This document shows, in pieces, positions 1 to 11,163 of a stretch of 64,000 nucleotides of DNA; the first letter of the stretch is position 1, and each line of letters begins with the position of its first letter. The DNA comes from Cristatella mucedo. Taxonomy: Eukaryota; Bryozoa; Phylactolaemata; Cristatellidae. The stretch covers positions 2,345,001-2,409,000 of the forward strand of contig WPIO01000028.1 of the NCBI GenBank assembly GCA_009760855.2. The letters run 5' to 3'. The notes under the pieces are model-generated. The model saw nothing but the letters and a program-made list of their open reading frames with translations, was not told the DNA's origin and made no database searches. Made by a program: the position numbers and the translations under genes.

Positions 1-60
1 CCTTGACCTCGATCGAGGTCAGCAGCTTAACCTCTGGGCTAAGCCAGTAAAGAATATGCC
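1..60 (-). repeat. tRNA-derived SINE head fragment
   Basis: AGCTTAACCTCTGGGCTAAG matches the reversed tRNA-like head of the SINE2 copies at 24.9 and 52.05 kb. Cut by the window edge. Confidence 0.4.
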
Positions 61-1150
61 GCGTCTTTTCGGGAGTAGAACCCATAGCCTTAAAATTGTA
101 GGAGCCGAGAGTCGTGGCTGCTAACTCATTTTGACGAATTAGGAACGGGCAGTCCGTCCATCAGGCCATTACCCGTCGATTCGCTGTCGACAGCGAAAAC
201 CGCAAACCTTGACCTTGGTTGATCGGCCGCACACCGCTGAGCCGGTCTGTTCGAACCAGGCGGCTATTGCCATCGCGCTCGGCTGAACTGCTATCGTACG
301 CTGACGATGGGTGCTAATAGTGCGCCCCGAGTTTTCACGGCCGACGCAGTGAAGAAAGTAATAGCCCTCTGCGGCTTCACCCTTGAGCTTTCAGATTCTG
401 TCTTCCGATATGCACAAATGCCAGCGCCACTAGCGCCTTCGGCGGCGGCGGCGCGAAGGAATATAGGCGGCTTAGCTCGCCTCTTTCCTCCGTCTGCGGA
501 GTCTCGGGCTCAACTTCCTAGGACGATAGCACTCGCCTCTCTCTCTAGCGCTACAAAACTCTGCCTTCGGAGCGATTTGCACTGGTGCAAATCGGGCATG
601 CAATTCAGCTACATTTTTAGTTACCAGTTGTGCTGGCAATTCCGAAGCAGCGAATGTCGGCCGCAACATTCCGGCTGTAGCTAACGAGGGCTCATTCGCA
701 GAGCGCACACGCCACGCTGACGTCAGAGGAAAGTGCCGAGGCACCTTGACGCTCGCGCAGCAACGGCGGCGTCAGACGCTAGTTTCACGCCGGCTGCCCA
801 GACCGAGAGCCGTCTCCGACCTTCCGCGGGCCGTGGAGGGAGGGGAGAGAGCGGGGTGACGTACGCCCCGTCGCCCGCTCTCCCGGGCACGCACGCGAGG
901 GGGGCGGGGCCAGCTACCCTGGGATCTGCTGCTGCGGAAGAGGAGGAGGCTGGCTCCCATCGAGTATCCGCACGAGCCATCAAGTCGCCTGCAATCGCTT
1001 TGACGTCGAAACAGAAGCGAGCGAGCGTTTCCCCCCGAGCCGAGACGCTCGAGCGCCGAAACTGAAACCGACAGCGACGGCAGGCATCGGAGGGACCGAT
1101 ATCGCCGAGGCGGCGGCGGCTGCTGCTGCGGCGGGCGGCGACCGAGCGGC
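60..1150. other. GC-rich stretch, no gene recognised
   Basis: Presumably intron of ADAM paralogue 1. Open frames on both strands are composition-driven and carry no domain I recognise. Confidence 0.4.
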
Positions 1151-1154
1151 TTAC

Positions 1155-2236
1155 GACGTCATGGGCGCGGGTCTGGCGACCCAAGCCATGCCCAGAGTAT
1201 GCGGCATGTCTTGGTAAGTGAACAGAAGCGCCATGCAGGTGCGAGGATAGCGGGTCGCCGAGAACAAGTCGAGGAAGCGTTGCGGGTCCTTCGTCTTGAC
1301 GGACTCGGCGTAGTCGAAGCCGGCCACCTTGTCGATGAGCGTGACGTTGGAGACGAACAGACCGACGGCGTCCGGCAAGCCGTCGCCGTTGAAGTCCGTG
1401 CTCATGAGCAGCGACGACGCTTCCTGCATGTGGTAGATGATCTCGTTCAGCGCCGCCTGAACGCTGCCGGCCGCCATCTGGCGCACAAAGTACGAGTCGA
1501 CGACGACGTGCACGCCGCAGTAGCGGCGCGTCGACACGTAGCTGGCGACGTAGCCGACAGCCGGCTCCGTCTGCCGGTGCCGCCTCGCCGGCGCCGACGC
1601 CCGCGCGGCGGCGGCGGCGCCATCGGCGCTGTCGGCGCCGGCGAGCCGGCGACCGCCGTTGTCGGCGCCCTCATCCGAAGCCGTACGGAGCGTGACGTTT
1701 TGCCTGGCGATGATGTCCTTCGGTCTGTAGATCAAGTGCAGCGACTGCTGCGATGACGTCGCGTCGTATTTGTCATAGGGTTCGACGAACAGCGTCCCAC
1801 TCCGGGAGCGCACGACGCCTTGGAAGCGGCCCCTTAGTACAAAGCCGTGCGCGTGCGCTCGAAGAACGCCGCCGATGCCTCCCGCGGCATCGGCGACCGC
1901 GTGGCCCTCGTAGTAGCTGACTGCCAGGCGCGCACTCTCGGCTGCGGCGTCGTTCTGTCGCAGTAGCTGGGCATCGGGGTGCAGCGGCAGCCGCTCCGGC
2001 GACATTGGTCGGAGCGAGAGCGCATAGTTGGCGCCGAAAGCACCGAATCGGAGCTCGGCACGCGGAGGAGCCCGCCGGCTGTCGTTAAGCCAGATCAGAT
2101 CTACGACCCTTAGCTGATGACACGTCAGAAACTTCAAGGCGCTGGTCGAGTTATGGCACGATGAGAGCCCGAACGCTATGGAAAGCAGGCAGGCGGCGGC
2201 GGAGACGAGGTAGGCAACGTCGCCAGTGGATGGCAT
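1155..2236 (-). CDS. ADAM10/ADAM17-type metalloprotease, paralogue 1, first coding exon (gene runs off left edge)
   Basis: This single exon encodes a hydrophobic N-terminus (LVSAAACLLSIAFGLSSC, a likely signal peptide), a prodomain (YEGHAVADAAGG, LHLIYRPKDI) and a basic RRHR stretch that fits a furin-type cleavage site. The start of the catalytic domain follows (CGVHVVVDSYFVRQM, then TDFNGDGLPD, then LLFTYQDMPHTLGMAWVA). The layout matches ADAM10/17 up to just before the zinc-site exon. I chose the ATG at 2236 because it puts the hydrophobic stretch at the N-terminus; an in-frame ATG at 2374 would add 46 mostly basic residues. The exon ends at 1155 before a GTAAGC donor, in phase 2, exactly as in the paralogue at 21243. 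No HExxH exon is visible between 1 and 1150, so the rest should lie left of the window. No cysteine lies near the basic site, so the usual cysteine switch may be absent. Family members shed membrane proteins at the cell surface. An intact gene is likely but not proven. Confidence 0.8.
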
Positions 2237-2669
2237 CGGCAGATTTGTGCCATTATCGCGTCTTGCCAGCAGCAGCGTGTGGCGCGTTGGACCGGCGCCG
2301 CCGCGGTTGACCTTCCTGCGCCGTTTTTTAGTGGCGTGGCCTTCGAAAGCGGAAATAATTGGCGTCGAGTGCAATCGCGGAAAGTAGCGTTCAGCTCAAC
2401 AACCCTTTGAGCCGATACCAAGCCCACTGATACTGCAAACAATGAGAGCAGCTAGAGTGGTGATCGCTGACTTCGGTCTGTCGCAAGTGTGAATTTTTCC
2501 TCTTCTTGGAATCGGCTTTTGCTCGAGCTCGATTCTAGTGCTGAACGCATCGGTGTCTGCCCCCTCGGCCGGATGGGGGGTGAGTGGTGCATCCTTTTTT
2601 TATGAGGTATCTGATGTAAACGACCGTTGGTCATCTAGAGAGCATTTAAAGTATGCGGTACCTCTTGTT

Positions 2670-3190
2670 ACGCTCTTAAGGCCAACTTTGTATCACCATC
2701 TATACTCTCTCTTTAACCCTCTCTCTGGCCAATGTCATCTCCAACGGCAGCCGGCTTTCATTTCTACGCAGACAATATCCCTCTGCACCCATCCGTTTGA
2801 CCCTTCTAAGGCCTGGCTCCTCACCCAACTTGAGTTGATTACATCGTGCATCGATGACATCGGTGTTCCTATCGCTACTAAAAAATCCTTAAGCTTAGAA
2901 TGACTTTGTTGACGAACGTGCTCCCTCGATCGTCAAGTTGGCCTACTTTCAGCTGTCCCAAAATCAGGACTTGCTTAGGAGTATGGCAGCCAAGCTAGCA
3001 CATTTCTTACTTCGAGCCTAAATTATTGTAATTCCCAATATTCAGGACTCAGCCTGTGCCCATAATTGTTTGCAGCTAGAGAACAACTTCAGAGACTCAA
3101 CTAAGTTCTGTTGTCAACGGCGTAGCTTCCACAACACACTACTTCTGAGCGACTGTGCCAGCCTATCAAGCATCGGATCAATTTCAGTCT
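2670..3190 (+). mobile_element. L2-A LINE fragment, heavily decayed
   Basis: CATTTCTACGCAGACAAT corresponds to the reverse-transcriptase FYADD region of the better copies. The following bases match the C-terminal region only loosely. No frame is open. Confidence 0.5.
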
Positions 3191-3204
3191 TCAGTCTGGT
3201 CTAC

Positions 3205-3625
3205 TGGTTGTAATAATAATAATGATAAAGATAATGCACTTTATAAAGCACCCTCAGAGAACTCAATCTCTTTCCAGGCGCTTTACATTTGCTGCAAAGG
3301 GAAACGCGATTGAATGGTGAGTAATACCATGTGTTGGGTCTGCTGTACCGCGACAGCTGACCAGTCCGGCGGAAGCCGCAGGGGTGAGAACAGCGTACCC
3401 ACTTGTAGAAGTTGCTTGCAGGCCCGCGTTCTGTCCGTGCAGCCCGGTTCCGCGTCTCCGCAATAAACGCCATCTGCCTGAACCGTCTTGATCTGTGCGC
3501 GACTGCCCGCACAAGCATTACACCATACTTGATAAACAACATGAATAACATGGCTAGGGGTGACATGCACAGCGTCAGCATGCAAGTGTGGTTAGTGGCA
3601 GCATGCACAGTGTAGTGGTAACTTC
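3205..3625 (-). mobile_element. L2-A LINE 3' end
   Basis: The AATAATAATAATGATAAAG tail, then CTCAGAGAACTCAATCTCTT hairpin and the GCTGCAAAGGGAAACGCGAT block, match the 3' UTR of L2-A read on the minus strand. Confidence 0.75.
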
Positions 3626-3734
3626 ATACAGAAAGCCGCTTAGGCTGAGTCGCTTTAGAAAACAACTGAATGACAAGCCAGTGCCTTTGAGGAGTGGCAC
3701 ACATTACACCGCTTCATGTAGATACATTATGTGA

Positions 3735-4010
3735 TTTCACTCGCTGGCACCAGCCTTGTTTATCCGACCTCGGTGTGTTCTCGATCCACCCGCTCGTCTG
3801 CATCTGCATCTAGCCCTAAATCGAAATCGTTTGATGACCGAGCCTTCAGCTCAAATGCAAAGGTCTGGAGCGCGCTTCCAGCTCAGATAGACTCAGGTAC
3901 ACTTCCAACACCGGTACACTTTCCATCTCCTTGCGTCCTAAAGATCTCAGCTCAAGATTGGTTCCAGTCAGCTTGCCTTCGCCCAGTTAACTTGACCTTT
4001 ACCAGTTTGC
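3735..4010 (+). mobile_element. L2-A LINE C-terminal fragment, decayed
   Basis: Reads SFDDRAFSSNAKVWSALPAQ, matching SFGDRAFSSYAPKAWNSLP at the end of L2-A ORF2. Confidence 0.6.
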
Positions 4011-4154
4011 TTTGCATGCATACCAGCCTTGTTACATTTCACTGGCTATATATTTTATCAACCGTTGGCCGTGAGCTTATTTACGGTTGCTTGTCACATG
4101 CTGGCCTAAGCATACTTATTTGCTGACGCATGATAGATATCGAGCATGTCCCTG

Positions 4155-4310
4155 ACGAGCTGGTTTGGTCCAGTGGTCAAGTTGCTCGCCCCCGCCAAGG
4201 TGTGGCTGAGGTCGTCGGCACGAGCCCCGAGGCACATGTGAAGCGCCTGAATAGTGATTAAGTTCTCTTGGGGAGCTATATAAATGAATTATATAAATAA
4301 CACAAGGAAT
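4155..4310 (+). repeat. SINE2 (tRNA-derived, L2-type tail)
   Basis: TGGTTTGGTCCAGTGGTCAA head, GCACGAGCCCCGAGGCACAT B-box region, then GAAGCGCCTGAATAGTGATT and the L2-like hairpin. Same family as 15.39 and 45.0 kb. Confidence 0.7.
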
Positions 4311-4429
4311 AATAACCTAGAAAGACATTGTTGCTCTATACTCTTGCACCTGCCTGTGAGCCCTTACGGCAGTACCTAAAACAGCTGCCCAATTCGCTTA
4401 ATGTACGAAAACTATTTCTCTGTTAGTTC

Positions 4430-5035
4430 AACTCGAGCTTCATCATGCTCGTTGACCTTAGCATCATGCTACTGAACATTATAGGACACCGTAAGCGTGT
4501 GGCTGGATTAGTGGCTTTGCTCTTCTCTTAGGTAATACTGTTGCACGACCATCACGTGCCCGAAACTTAGGTGTCGTTTTCTACAACAGCCCTACATTTT
4601 AAAAGCTTCATTCGAAAGACAGCTAGCAATTCATGTCCGACCTCTAGATTAGGAACTATCTTCCATTGTCTTGCAAAAAAATCAATTTGCTCATTAGTTC
4701 TAACACGGCTAACTTGTTGTAACTTCCTGTTGGCTGGGCTACTGAAAATGCAACTAGGCAACCCTGAAATGTAGCACCCGTTCAGCCTCATCGAGCTGTT
4801 AGGACAATTAGCTGTTCCATTCCTTCTTAAAGACCACTGGCGACAAGAGCTTAAGCTAGACTGTAGAATCTGCGTACACAGTTACAACTACTCTCCAGCT
4901 TGGCACATTGTTACCAGCCTTCCCGAGCTGCTACTCACTACCTCAACGGCTGCCCTGACTGATAAGCTTCCCATATATCTCGTGTGCAAATTCGAGTCCG
5001 TCGACTATCGCAAGCCGCTCCGACTGCCATAACTT
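4430..5035 (+). mobile_element. L2-B LINE 3' part, decayed
   Basis: GCTGTTCCATTCCTTCTTAA, CTGTTGGCTGGGCTACTG and TGCTACTCACTACCTCAAC match the C-terminal region of the L2-B copy at 45.6-46.6 kb. Confidence 0.65.
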
Positions 5036-5044
5036 TCTTTTCTT

Positions 5045-5200
5045 TGTTGTAGACAAAATAATACTAATGCGCTTGACAAAGTTTCCTTATCTCTTTCTAG
5101 GCACGCCAACATTTGCTGCACAGGAAAACGCAATACAGCATCGTAATCACTAATTTATTACCAACATACCCCACAACAGCAAGCCATCGAGTCAACACAA
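5045..5200 (-). mobile_element. L2-A LINE 3' tail
   Basis: ATCTCTTTCTAGGCACGCC followed by ACATTTGCTGCACAGGAAAA matches the minus-strand L2-A tail. Confidence 0.6.
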
Positions 5201-6790
5201 GTGATTTAGGAAATCAGCATTCTTTTATTGAAAAACCACAATCATTTCACTAATTCTGACATTTCATGTGTGTATTTAGTTACTATGAAAACCGGAATTA
5301 TCTTTAAAGGGTTGACACCTTTGGCCCGCGAAAACTTGTACGTCGCCCTTGTCGACCGAGGTTTTTGTGAGCGGTCGAATTCTGTACTCCTGTAATATCA
5401 GAAAGCGTGCCTTGCTTAGTTTACCGCTAGCAAACTCATACGTTAAACACCGCGAGAACAAAATATATATTTAAGCGTATAGAATGCCAGGACCGCAGGC
5501 CTGGAACTGACGCGCCTTAAAGACTGACAGCAGCCTTCTTAAAGGTACCCACCGCATGCACGTCCTTCCTTTGGCTGTTTTTCAGGCTTTAAAGAGACCT
5601 TCAAATCTCCGTCATCAAACGCAAATAACCAGTGGGAGCATCTTTCGAGTTGATGACCAAGTCACCGTTCTGCAATATAATGTCACCGTCTGTCAATGCG
5701 TAGGAGACATGAGCTGCTACTTAAGTTGGTTTAGTAATACATTAAATTGAACGGCAGCCTAGTGGCAGCTTACTCATGTTCTGTCGATACAGCACCACTA
5801 ATAAAAACCAAGAATTCACTGAAGCGTTGATGTCCTAAAGCTCCAGGGAGCGTTAACAGTGATCACCGGTCTGAGCAATTGTTCACGACTCCACATCGCT
5901 TGCATCTTCTGACCAGCATTGCTGGAAATCCTACAAAAATGGCGGCGAACTTTCAAGAGACGGCAACGGTAACAACAGTAAAAATGAAATCTTCTTAATT
6001 CGTGTGCCTCGAGCTTCCCGTGGCGGGCTGTAGTCAGACAAGCAGCACACCATAGGATTAGCTCAGGCGGCATTATATTGCAGGTTCTCAAAGAGAGTGC
6101 GCCGCACGGCGGTAACGAGCACTCGCTTACTCTGCGTACTTTAACTGGATAGACAGAATTGGTCATACAATACAGATCGCTCAATCGCGCGAGCACACTA
6201 GCAACAACTCAGACCCTCACCGCATCGGCTCATGCCGCCATGTAACACGTGCGAGTGCGGGTCCGACAAGCGTTTTTCAACGGACAAAAATTTCAGTCAT
6301 ACTTGCAAATCTTATCTGATTTAAATTATCATTCAGTAAACGTAAAGCGCACGACAGGCTCTCACCTTGCAACGGGTTCCATGAGCGCTCCGCTAGAACA
6401 CTTGCAACACGCGCGCAATCGTAAGTCGAAATGGCGGTGCACTAGAGCTCCGGTGACGTCAACGGTTACGCGTATTCTAATGGTAGCATATTTCTCACAA
6501 ATAAAAATCTTACAATAAATTTTATTTTATTAAAAATAATTTTACAAATAATTACAAAATAACGGACTGACACAAGACTACTCATGGTCGTGTATATGTC
6601 TATGTTTCCTCCCGCTGGCAACGTACGGAGGACACGCGCCCATCACGCCAGCGCATCGTGGTGGGCGGACGGTAAACATCCCACCGTATGCGCATTGACC
6701 ATCATGACCTTCCATCCCGTGGCATCAACCGCCACGCCCCCAATCAACCGCGTTGCGGTATTGACTAGCACTAAGCTGTGCACTGGTTTA
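5200..6790. other. no feature recognised
   Basis: AT-leaning sequence without conserved coding. Short open frames have no recognisable domain. AT-rich around 6500-6570. Confidence 0.4.
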
Positions 6791-6799
6791 TAATAGAGA

Positions 6800-7070
6800 T
6801 TTTTGTATTCGGCACGGGCAGCTTTTCCACGCACCTTTTTATTACAGCATTTAATGGGTCTCTGTGATTCGTCCTCTATGTGTTTATGCATGATGACCCT
6901 GTGCAAGTCACGCCTAACCGTGTTATTCTTGTTGTGTATTGAGCATGCTACCACTAGCCATTCGGGCGTGCTTCGTTTGCAGCAAATGTAAAGTGCTTAG
7001 AAAGAGATTGAATTCTCTGAGGGCACTACATCGAATGCATTATTATTATTATTAAATGTTAGTGTTCAAT
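6800..7070 (+). mobile_element. L2-A LINE 3' UTR
   Basis: TTTTTATTACAGCATTTAAT, the GTGCATGC-type block, AGAAAGAGATTGAATTCTCT hairpin and an ATTATTATTATT tail. Confidence 0.8.
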
Positions 7071-7084
7071 TTAGTCTACAACTA

Positions 7085-8270
7085 GCCGCCGCCCCGTATA
7101 TACTACGCGGGTTACGTGCATCGTCGTTAACTGGCCTCGTCGCCAGCAACCGAAGGTGCGGGCCAGGAAGGGAAGCCTTGGCCCCCCCCGCCTACCCAAA
7201 GAGGCGCGCAAGTACGACCGGCCAGCCGGCGCACCCGTTAGTCCACGTTAAGACCCGCTGCTTCGGGCCAGCTCAAGGTCATGCAACGCCCTCGACTCTG
7301 GGCTACGTCCAAGCATGCGATGCATTTGCATGGGCCAGGCAGCACCTTAAAGAGACGCTTTACTGAGGCCCGACCGACCGTCGGTCCGTGGGCTGCTAAC
7401 TTTCGCCGACAGTAGGCGCGAGCTAGCCGTGGGTTCACTGGCCATCGGCTAGACGGCGGCTGGCTGCGAATGTTCGGCGGCGGCTCGCGACGGCGAGAAC
7501 ACCGGTCTACGAGCGGACTCGGGCCGTCGCCGCGGGGCGTGACCTAGCGTTTTCATCTCGTTCACTTGTAACGCAGCGAGTGCAACGGCTCGAGCTAGTG
7601 TGCCGAGATACCCTGCGCGGGTAGGTGCTTCGCAGCGAGCGGCTGGGAAAGCCTCCTGGAGAACGGTACCTTAATTATAGCTGTAGCAACGCAGGCAATC
7701 TCTCAGGCGATCGTTTCTAATCTTGTGCAGCGTTTACACCAGCGGTTTTTCCCGTCCCCTAGTTTTCCGTTCGCCGGGGACTCGTCGTAGGTGATGTTCG
7801 CGGCAGAGGTGATTTCAAAGGCTGCGCAAGTAGCTCTGGGCTCCAATGACATGAAGCCCAGGAGTCGTATCGTAAAAAAATTTACTAGGAAATGCCTAGA
7901 AATCCAGACGGAACGTCGCTGCGGTATACACTTCAGTATTTCCGGCCGATGGCGTCGAGCAAGCTTTCGCTCGCGGATGGTGGCTGCCGGTCGGGTTTCG
8001 CTCGGCTGGTCGTGGCTTCCCTCCACCAGTACAGTACGTCGAGCAGCCGTGGCTTTGTAAGCATTATATAGCTGCCTACATTAGGCGACTAGCCTGTGCC
8101 CGTGAAAAATAGCGGGAAATTTCAGTTTGCATCCAAATGCAGGCCTGAGTGTCGACTTACCTACCCAGCCTAGCTGGTTAGCCTGGCCTACTGTCGGTCA
8201 ATGACTCCAAGCAACGGCTTGGGTCGGGAAGTGCTCGAATTTTACAGGCATTCTATTTCTGACCTTTTCA
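7085..8270. other. GC-rich unassigned stretch
   Basis: 7.1-7.65 kb is CpG-rich and could be an unmethylated or regulatory stretch. No exon is recognised on either strand. Confidence 0.3.
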
Positions 8271-8279
8271 TAAGTTAGG

Positions 8280-8945
8280 CACTCACGGAGCTTTGACAGT
8301 ACGAAGCTCGCGGGCTTCTTCAGTCTCTCGGTTATTTGAGAGTTGGCTTGTCTGTCGTAAGTTAGAAGCGGCTGCCACATCATGCCACTTCTTGCAGATC
8401 TGCATTGGCTCCCAGTCAAGCAACGCATCGACTTCAAGGTTATGTCACTCACTTTTAGGTCACTTCATTCTTTGGCTCCAGCCTATCTCTCAGATCTACT
8501 CCCCCACCAGGATAAACATCGTGCCACTGCTTTTCGGAATGTAACTGTTTACCCATACCTCGTGAAAATCTCAAATCCTTTGGAGACCGTGCCTCTAGCT
8601 CGTATGCTCCCAAATCCAGGAACTCACTCCCGACTTGAGTCACATTCTCTGACTTGACCACATTTAAAAAGAAATTAAAAACGCACCTATTTATGCCAGT
8701 ATTTAGTGGGTATTGTGATTCTTACTTTGTGTTTATGCATGCTGATACTGTGCATGTTGCCACTAACCACACTTGCATGCTGACCCTGTGCATGCCACCC
8801 TAACCATGTTATTCTTGCTGTTTATAGAGCATGGTACCACTTATCATTCGATCGTGCTTCCTTTACAGTAAATGCAAAGTGCCTAGAAAGAGATTGAGTT
8901 CTCTGGAGGCACTATATCAAATGCATTATTATTATTATTTATTAT
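8280..8945 (+). mobile_element. L2-A LINE, 5'-truncated
   Basis: Reads MPLLADLHWLPVKQRIDFKV, then frameshifts through SLAPAYLSDLLP. Followed by the usual 3' UTR, hairpin at about 8885 and an ATTATT tail. Confidence 0.8.
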
Positions 8946-9280
8946 TATTTGTCATATGTGACGTTTCTGTTTGAGTTTCGTCTGACACTGAGTGGCTGTC
9001 TGTGTTGCCCGTATTTCTCGTTATTGTCTGAGATGGATAGGTCTATGTTCTGCTCGCCTATATTCTGGTCGCTTTGCCCCTTTTTGTTCCGTTAGAGTAA
9101 GATAGAAAGGCTCCACTCTTTCCACAATTCCACGAAACGACCATGTCCCGCCGGCGAATGCAGGCGAGAGGAATGCAAGCGAGTCTTTCCTGTGAATCCA
9201 CAGATACCCCTGCAGTGCTAAGAGAAAGTCTGATACCGAGAGAAGCTAGCAGGCTTGTTTGCACCATATTTGAGCTGTAA

Positions 9281-9399
<119 letters not shown>

Positions 9400-9789
9400 C
9401 ATACATACCTGTAATAAAATTTTAGTCCAGATAGTGGGCAAGGCACCCACCACATAACGAGATGGGCTAGAATGGCCGATGACTTTATGAAAGCAAACAG
9501 ATTTCACATAGATGCTAGCATTCGACATATCTTCTATTAACTTGAGCATGCAGGAAAGCAGCAAATCTATGCAGCTGCAAAGGAAAATAGTAGGTATGGG
9601 GTCTAGGCTAGCAATCTTAGGTGGAGATGGAACTTCTAGATGACATCACTCGTAGCAGGCTTGAAGGTGGACGTCGAGGTAAAGCACGGAGCAGAGGGTT
9701 CAGAGTTCAGTAGAGATATTTGCCATGTCGATGGGCTTTCTGATCTCACAATCTAGTGCCGAGGCACAGACAAAGGGTAGGTGAAGATA

Positions 9790-9875
9790 AATCAGCAAAT
9801 GTAAAGTGCCTAGAAAGAGATTGAAATATCTGAGGGCACTATATCAAATTATTATTATTATTATTATCAGTTAGG
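9790..9875 (+). repeat. L2-A tail-only insertion
   Basis: Only about 85 bp: AGCAAATGTAAAGTGCCTAG, hairpin, ATTATT tail. Confidence 0.75.
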
Positions 9876-9917
9876 ATCAGCAGCAACTATTCCAGGGTAG
9901 ACTGCAGGTGCCGCAAT

Positions 9918-9995
9918 TATAATGTAAAGCGCCTAGAAAGAGATTGAGTTCTCTGAGGGCGCTTTATCAAGTGCATTATTATTATAATTATTACA
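9918..9995 (+). repeat. L2-A tail-only insertion
   Basis: ATGTAAAGCGCCTAGAAAGA, hairpin and ATTATTATA tail, 45 bp downstream of the previous one. Confidence 0.75.
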
Positions 9996-10091
9996 AACAG
10001 TTGCTCCTATGCTTTTTCCAGCTGACAAAGTGGTTTTCGGCAGCCTATTTCAAGAAAAACGAACAAGCGTCCGAAAAGCTTATACATAAGA

Positions 10092-10250
10092 TAAGCTGAT
10101 TTAACGGCCTCATTTGTATAGTGGCAGAACAGCCTTTAACGGCTATTACCACAGCTTGCAGTGGGCAATACAAGATTACCCACTGCAGTACTCAAACTGA
10201 TGAGCTGGATCGTGTAGAGTGAGCACCTTTCCTCCTGGGCTAAAACCCAG
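10092..10250 (-). repeat. SINE1 (tRNA-derived)
   Basis: AGCTGATTTAACGGCCTC end, CCACAGCTTGCAGTGGGCAA body and TCCTGGGCTAAA head match SINE1 on the minus strand. Confidence 0.65.
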
Positions 10251-10599
10251 CAGCAACAACATCAAACTATTAGCTATCTCCACGACAGCTGAATTTATAA
10301 AAGTACACAGGGACAACCTTAGGAATATCCCGGCTATCAAGTGCTCGACATTTCGTATCCAAGCTAGCGATTTATAATGGAATGAGGATAAAAAACTTTT
10401 ACAGCAGCAATATGATAATTTGACTCGCTGTGCAACCAGTCTGTGTGCTTGGGTAGGCATGCAGATGGACACGTACAATACCAGAATCGTAACAAGGCAA
10501 CCAAAAGCCTACAAATACCACGCACAACTTGCAAAACGACTCGTGCATTGCCGAAGTTGCCACACAAGCCAAACCCTGAGCGAAAGTACCACCACCACC

Positions 10600-10715
10600 A
10601 ACAACAATAATAATACATTTGTACAGCACCTTCATGGAACTTAATCTCCTTCTAGGCACGTTACATATGTTGTAAAGGGCATATTATTATATGGTCAGTG
10701 GTAGGCCAAGTGTAT
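10600..10715 (-). repeat. L2-A tail
   Basis: AATAATAATACATTTGTACA, then CTTAATCTCCTTCTAGGCAC and a GTTGTAAAGGGCAT block. Confidence 0.7.
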
Positions 10716-11119
10716 ATAATTAGCCATCTGCTTGAAGCCCAATTAGAGCAACCACTGGTCTTGCACGAAGATTTCTCCACGGGTCAGCAAGAAAACGAAA
10801 CAAGCTGCACCACTGTATTTCAGTAAATAGATGAGCTTTCTTACCACAGGTTACGTTGGATGTACAAATGCCACGTGCTAGCAGTGCATACTTCCACCAC
10901 CGGCGGTTTGCATCAGCATCCAGGACGGATAAGTACGCACAAAGCGCGGCACCACAACCTTGCTCGATACTGGCAGTGGACCGCCAGGCGGTCAGGTTCA
11001 CCAGTGCGTACACACGGAAGCCAAGTACAAGGTTCAGAGCGTGCTAAGGTCACACAAGCCCTGCGGACAGCACAGCCTCCACCTTCCTGTTGTGACGAGT
11101 TCACTTGGCACCCCGTTGA

Positions 11120-11163
11120 TCACGTGTCGCCACTCATGATGGCAGCAAATTCTTCCACGCTGA
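11120..11163 (-). CDS. CETN3: centrin-3 exon E (C-terminus and stop)
   Basis: Acceptor ACTTATAG. This 44-base exon encodes the end of EF4 and the tail [13 protein letters not shown] followed by TGA. The human tail EEFIAIMTGDI supports the call despite the short length. Confidence 0.88.

Noticed and set aside
723-1184. Overlapping GC-rich open frames on both strands near the left edge
   Set aside because: No domain, and they overlap the donor of the ADAM paralogue 1 exon.
1199-1756. Plus-strand open frame of 185 codons
   Set aside because: Antisense to the ADAM paralogue 1 exon, which has clear homology.
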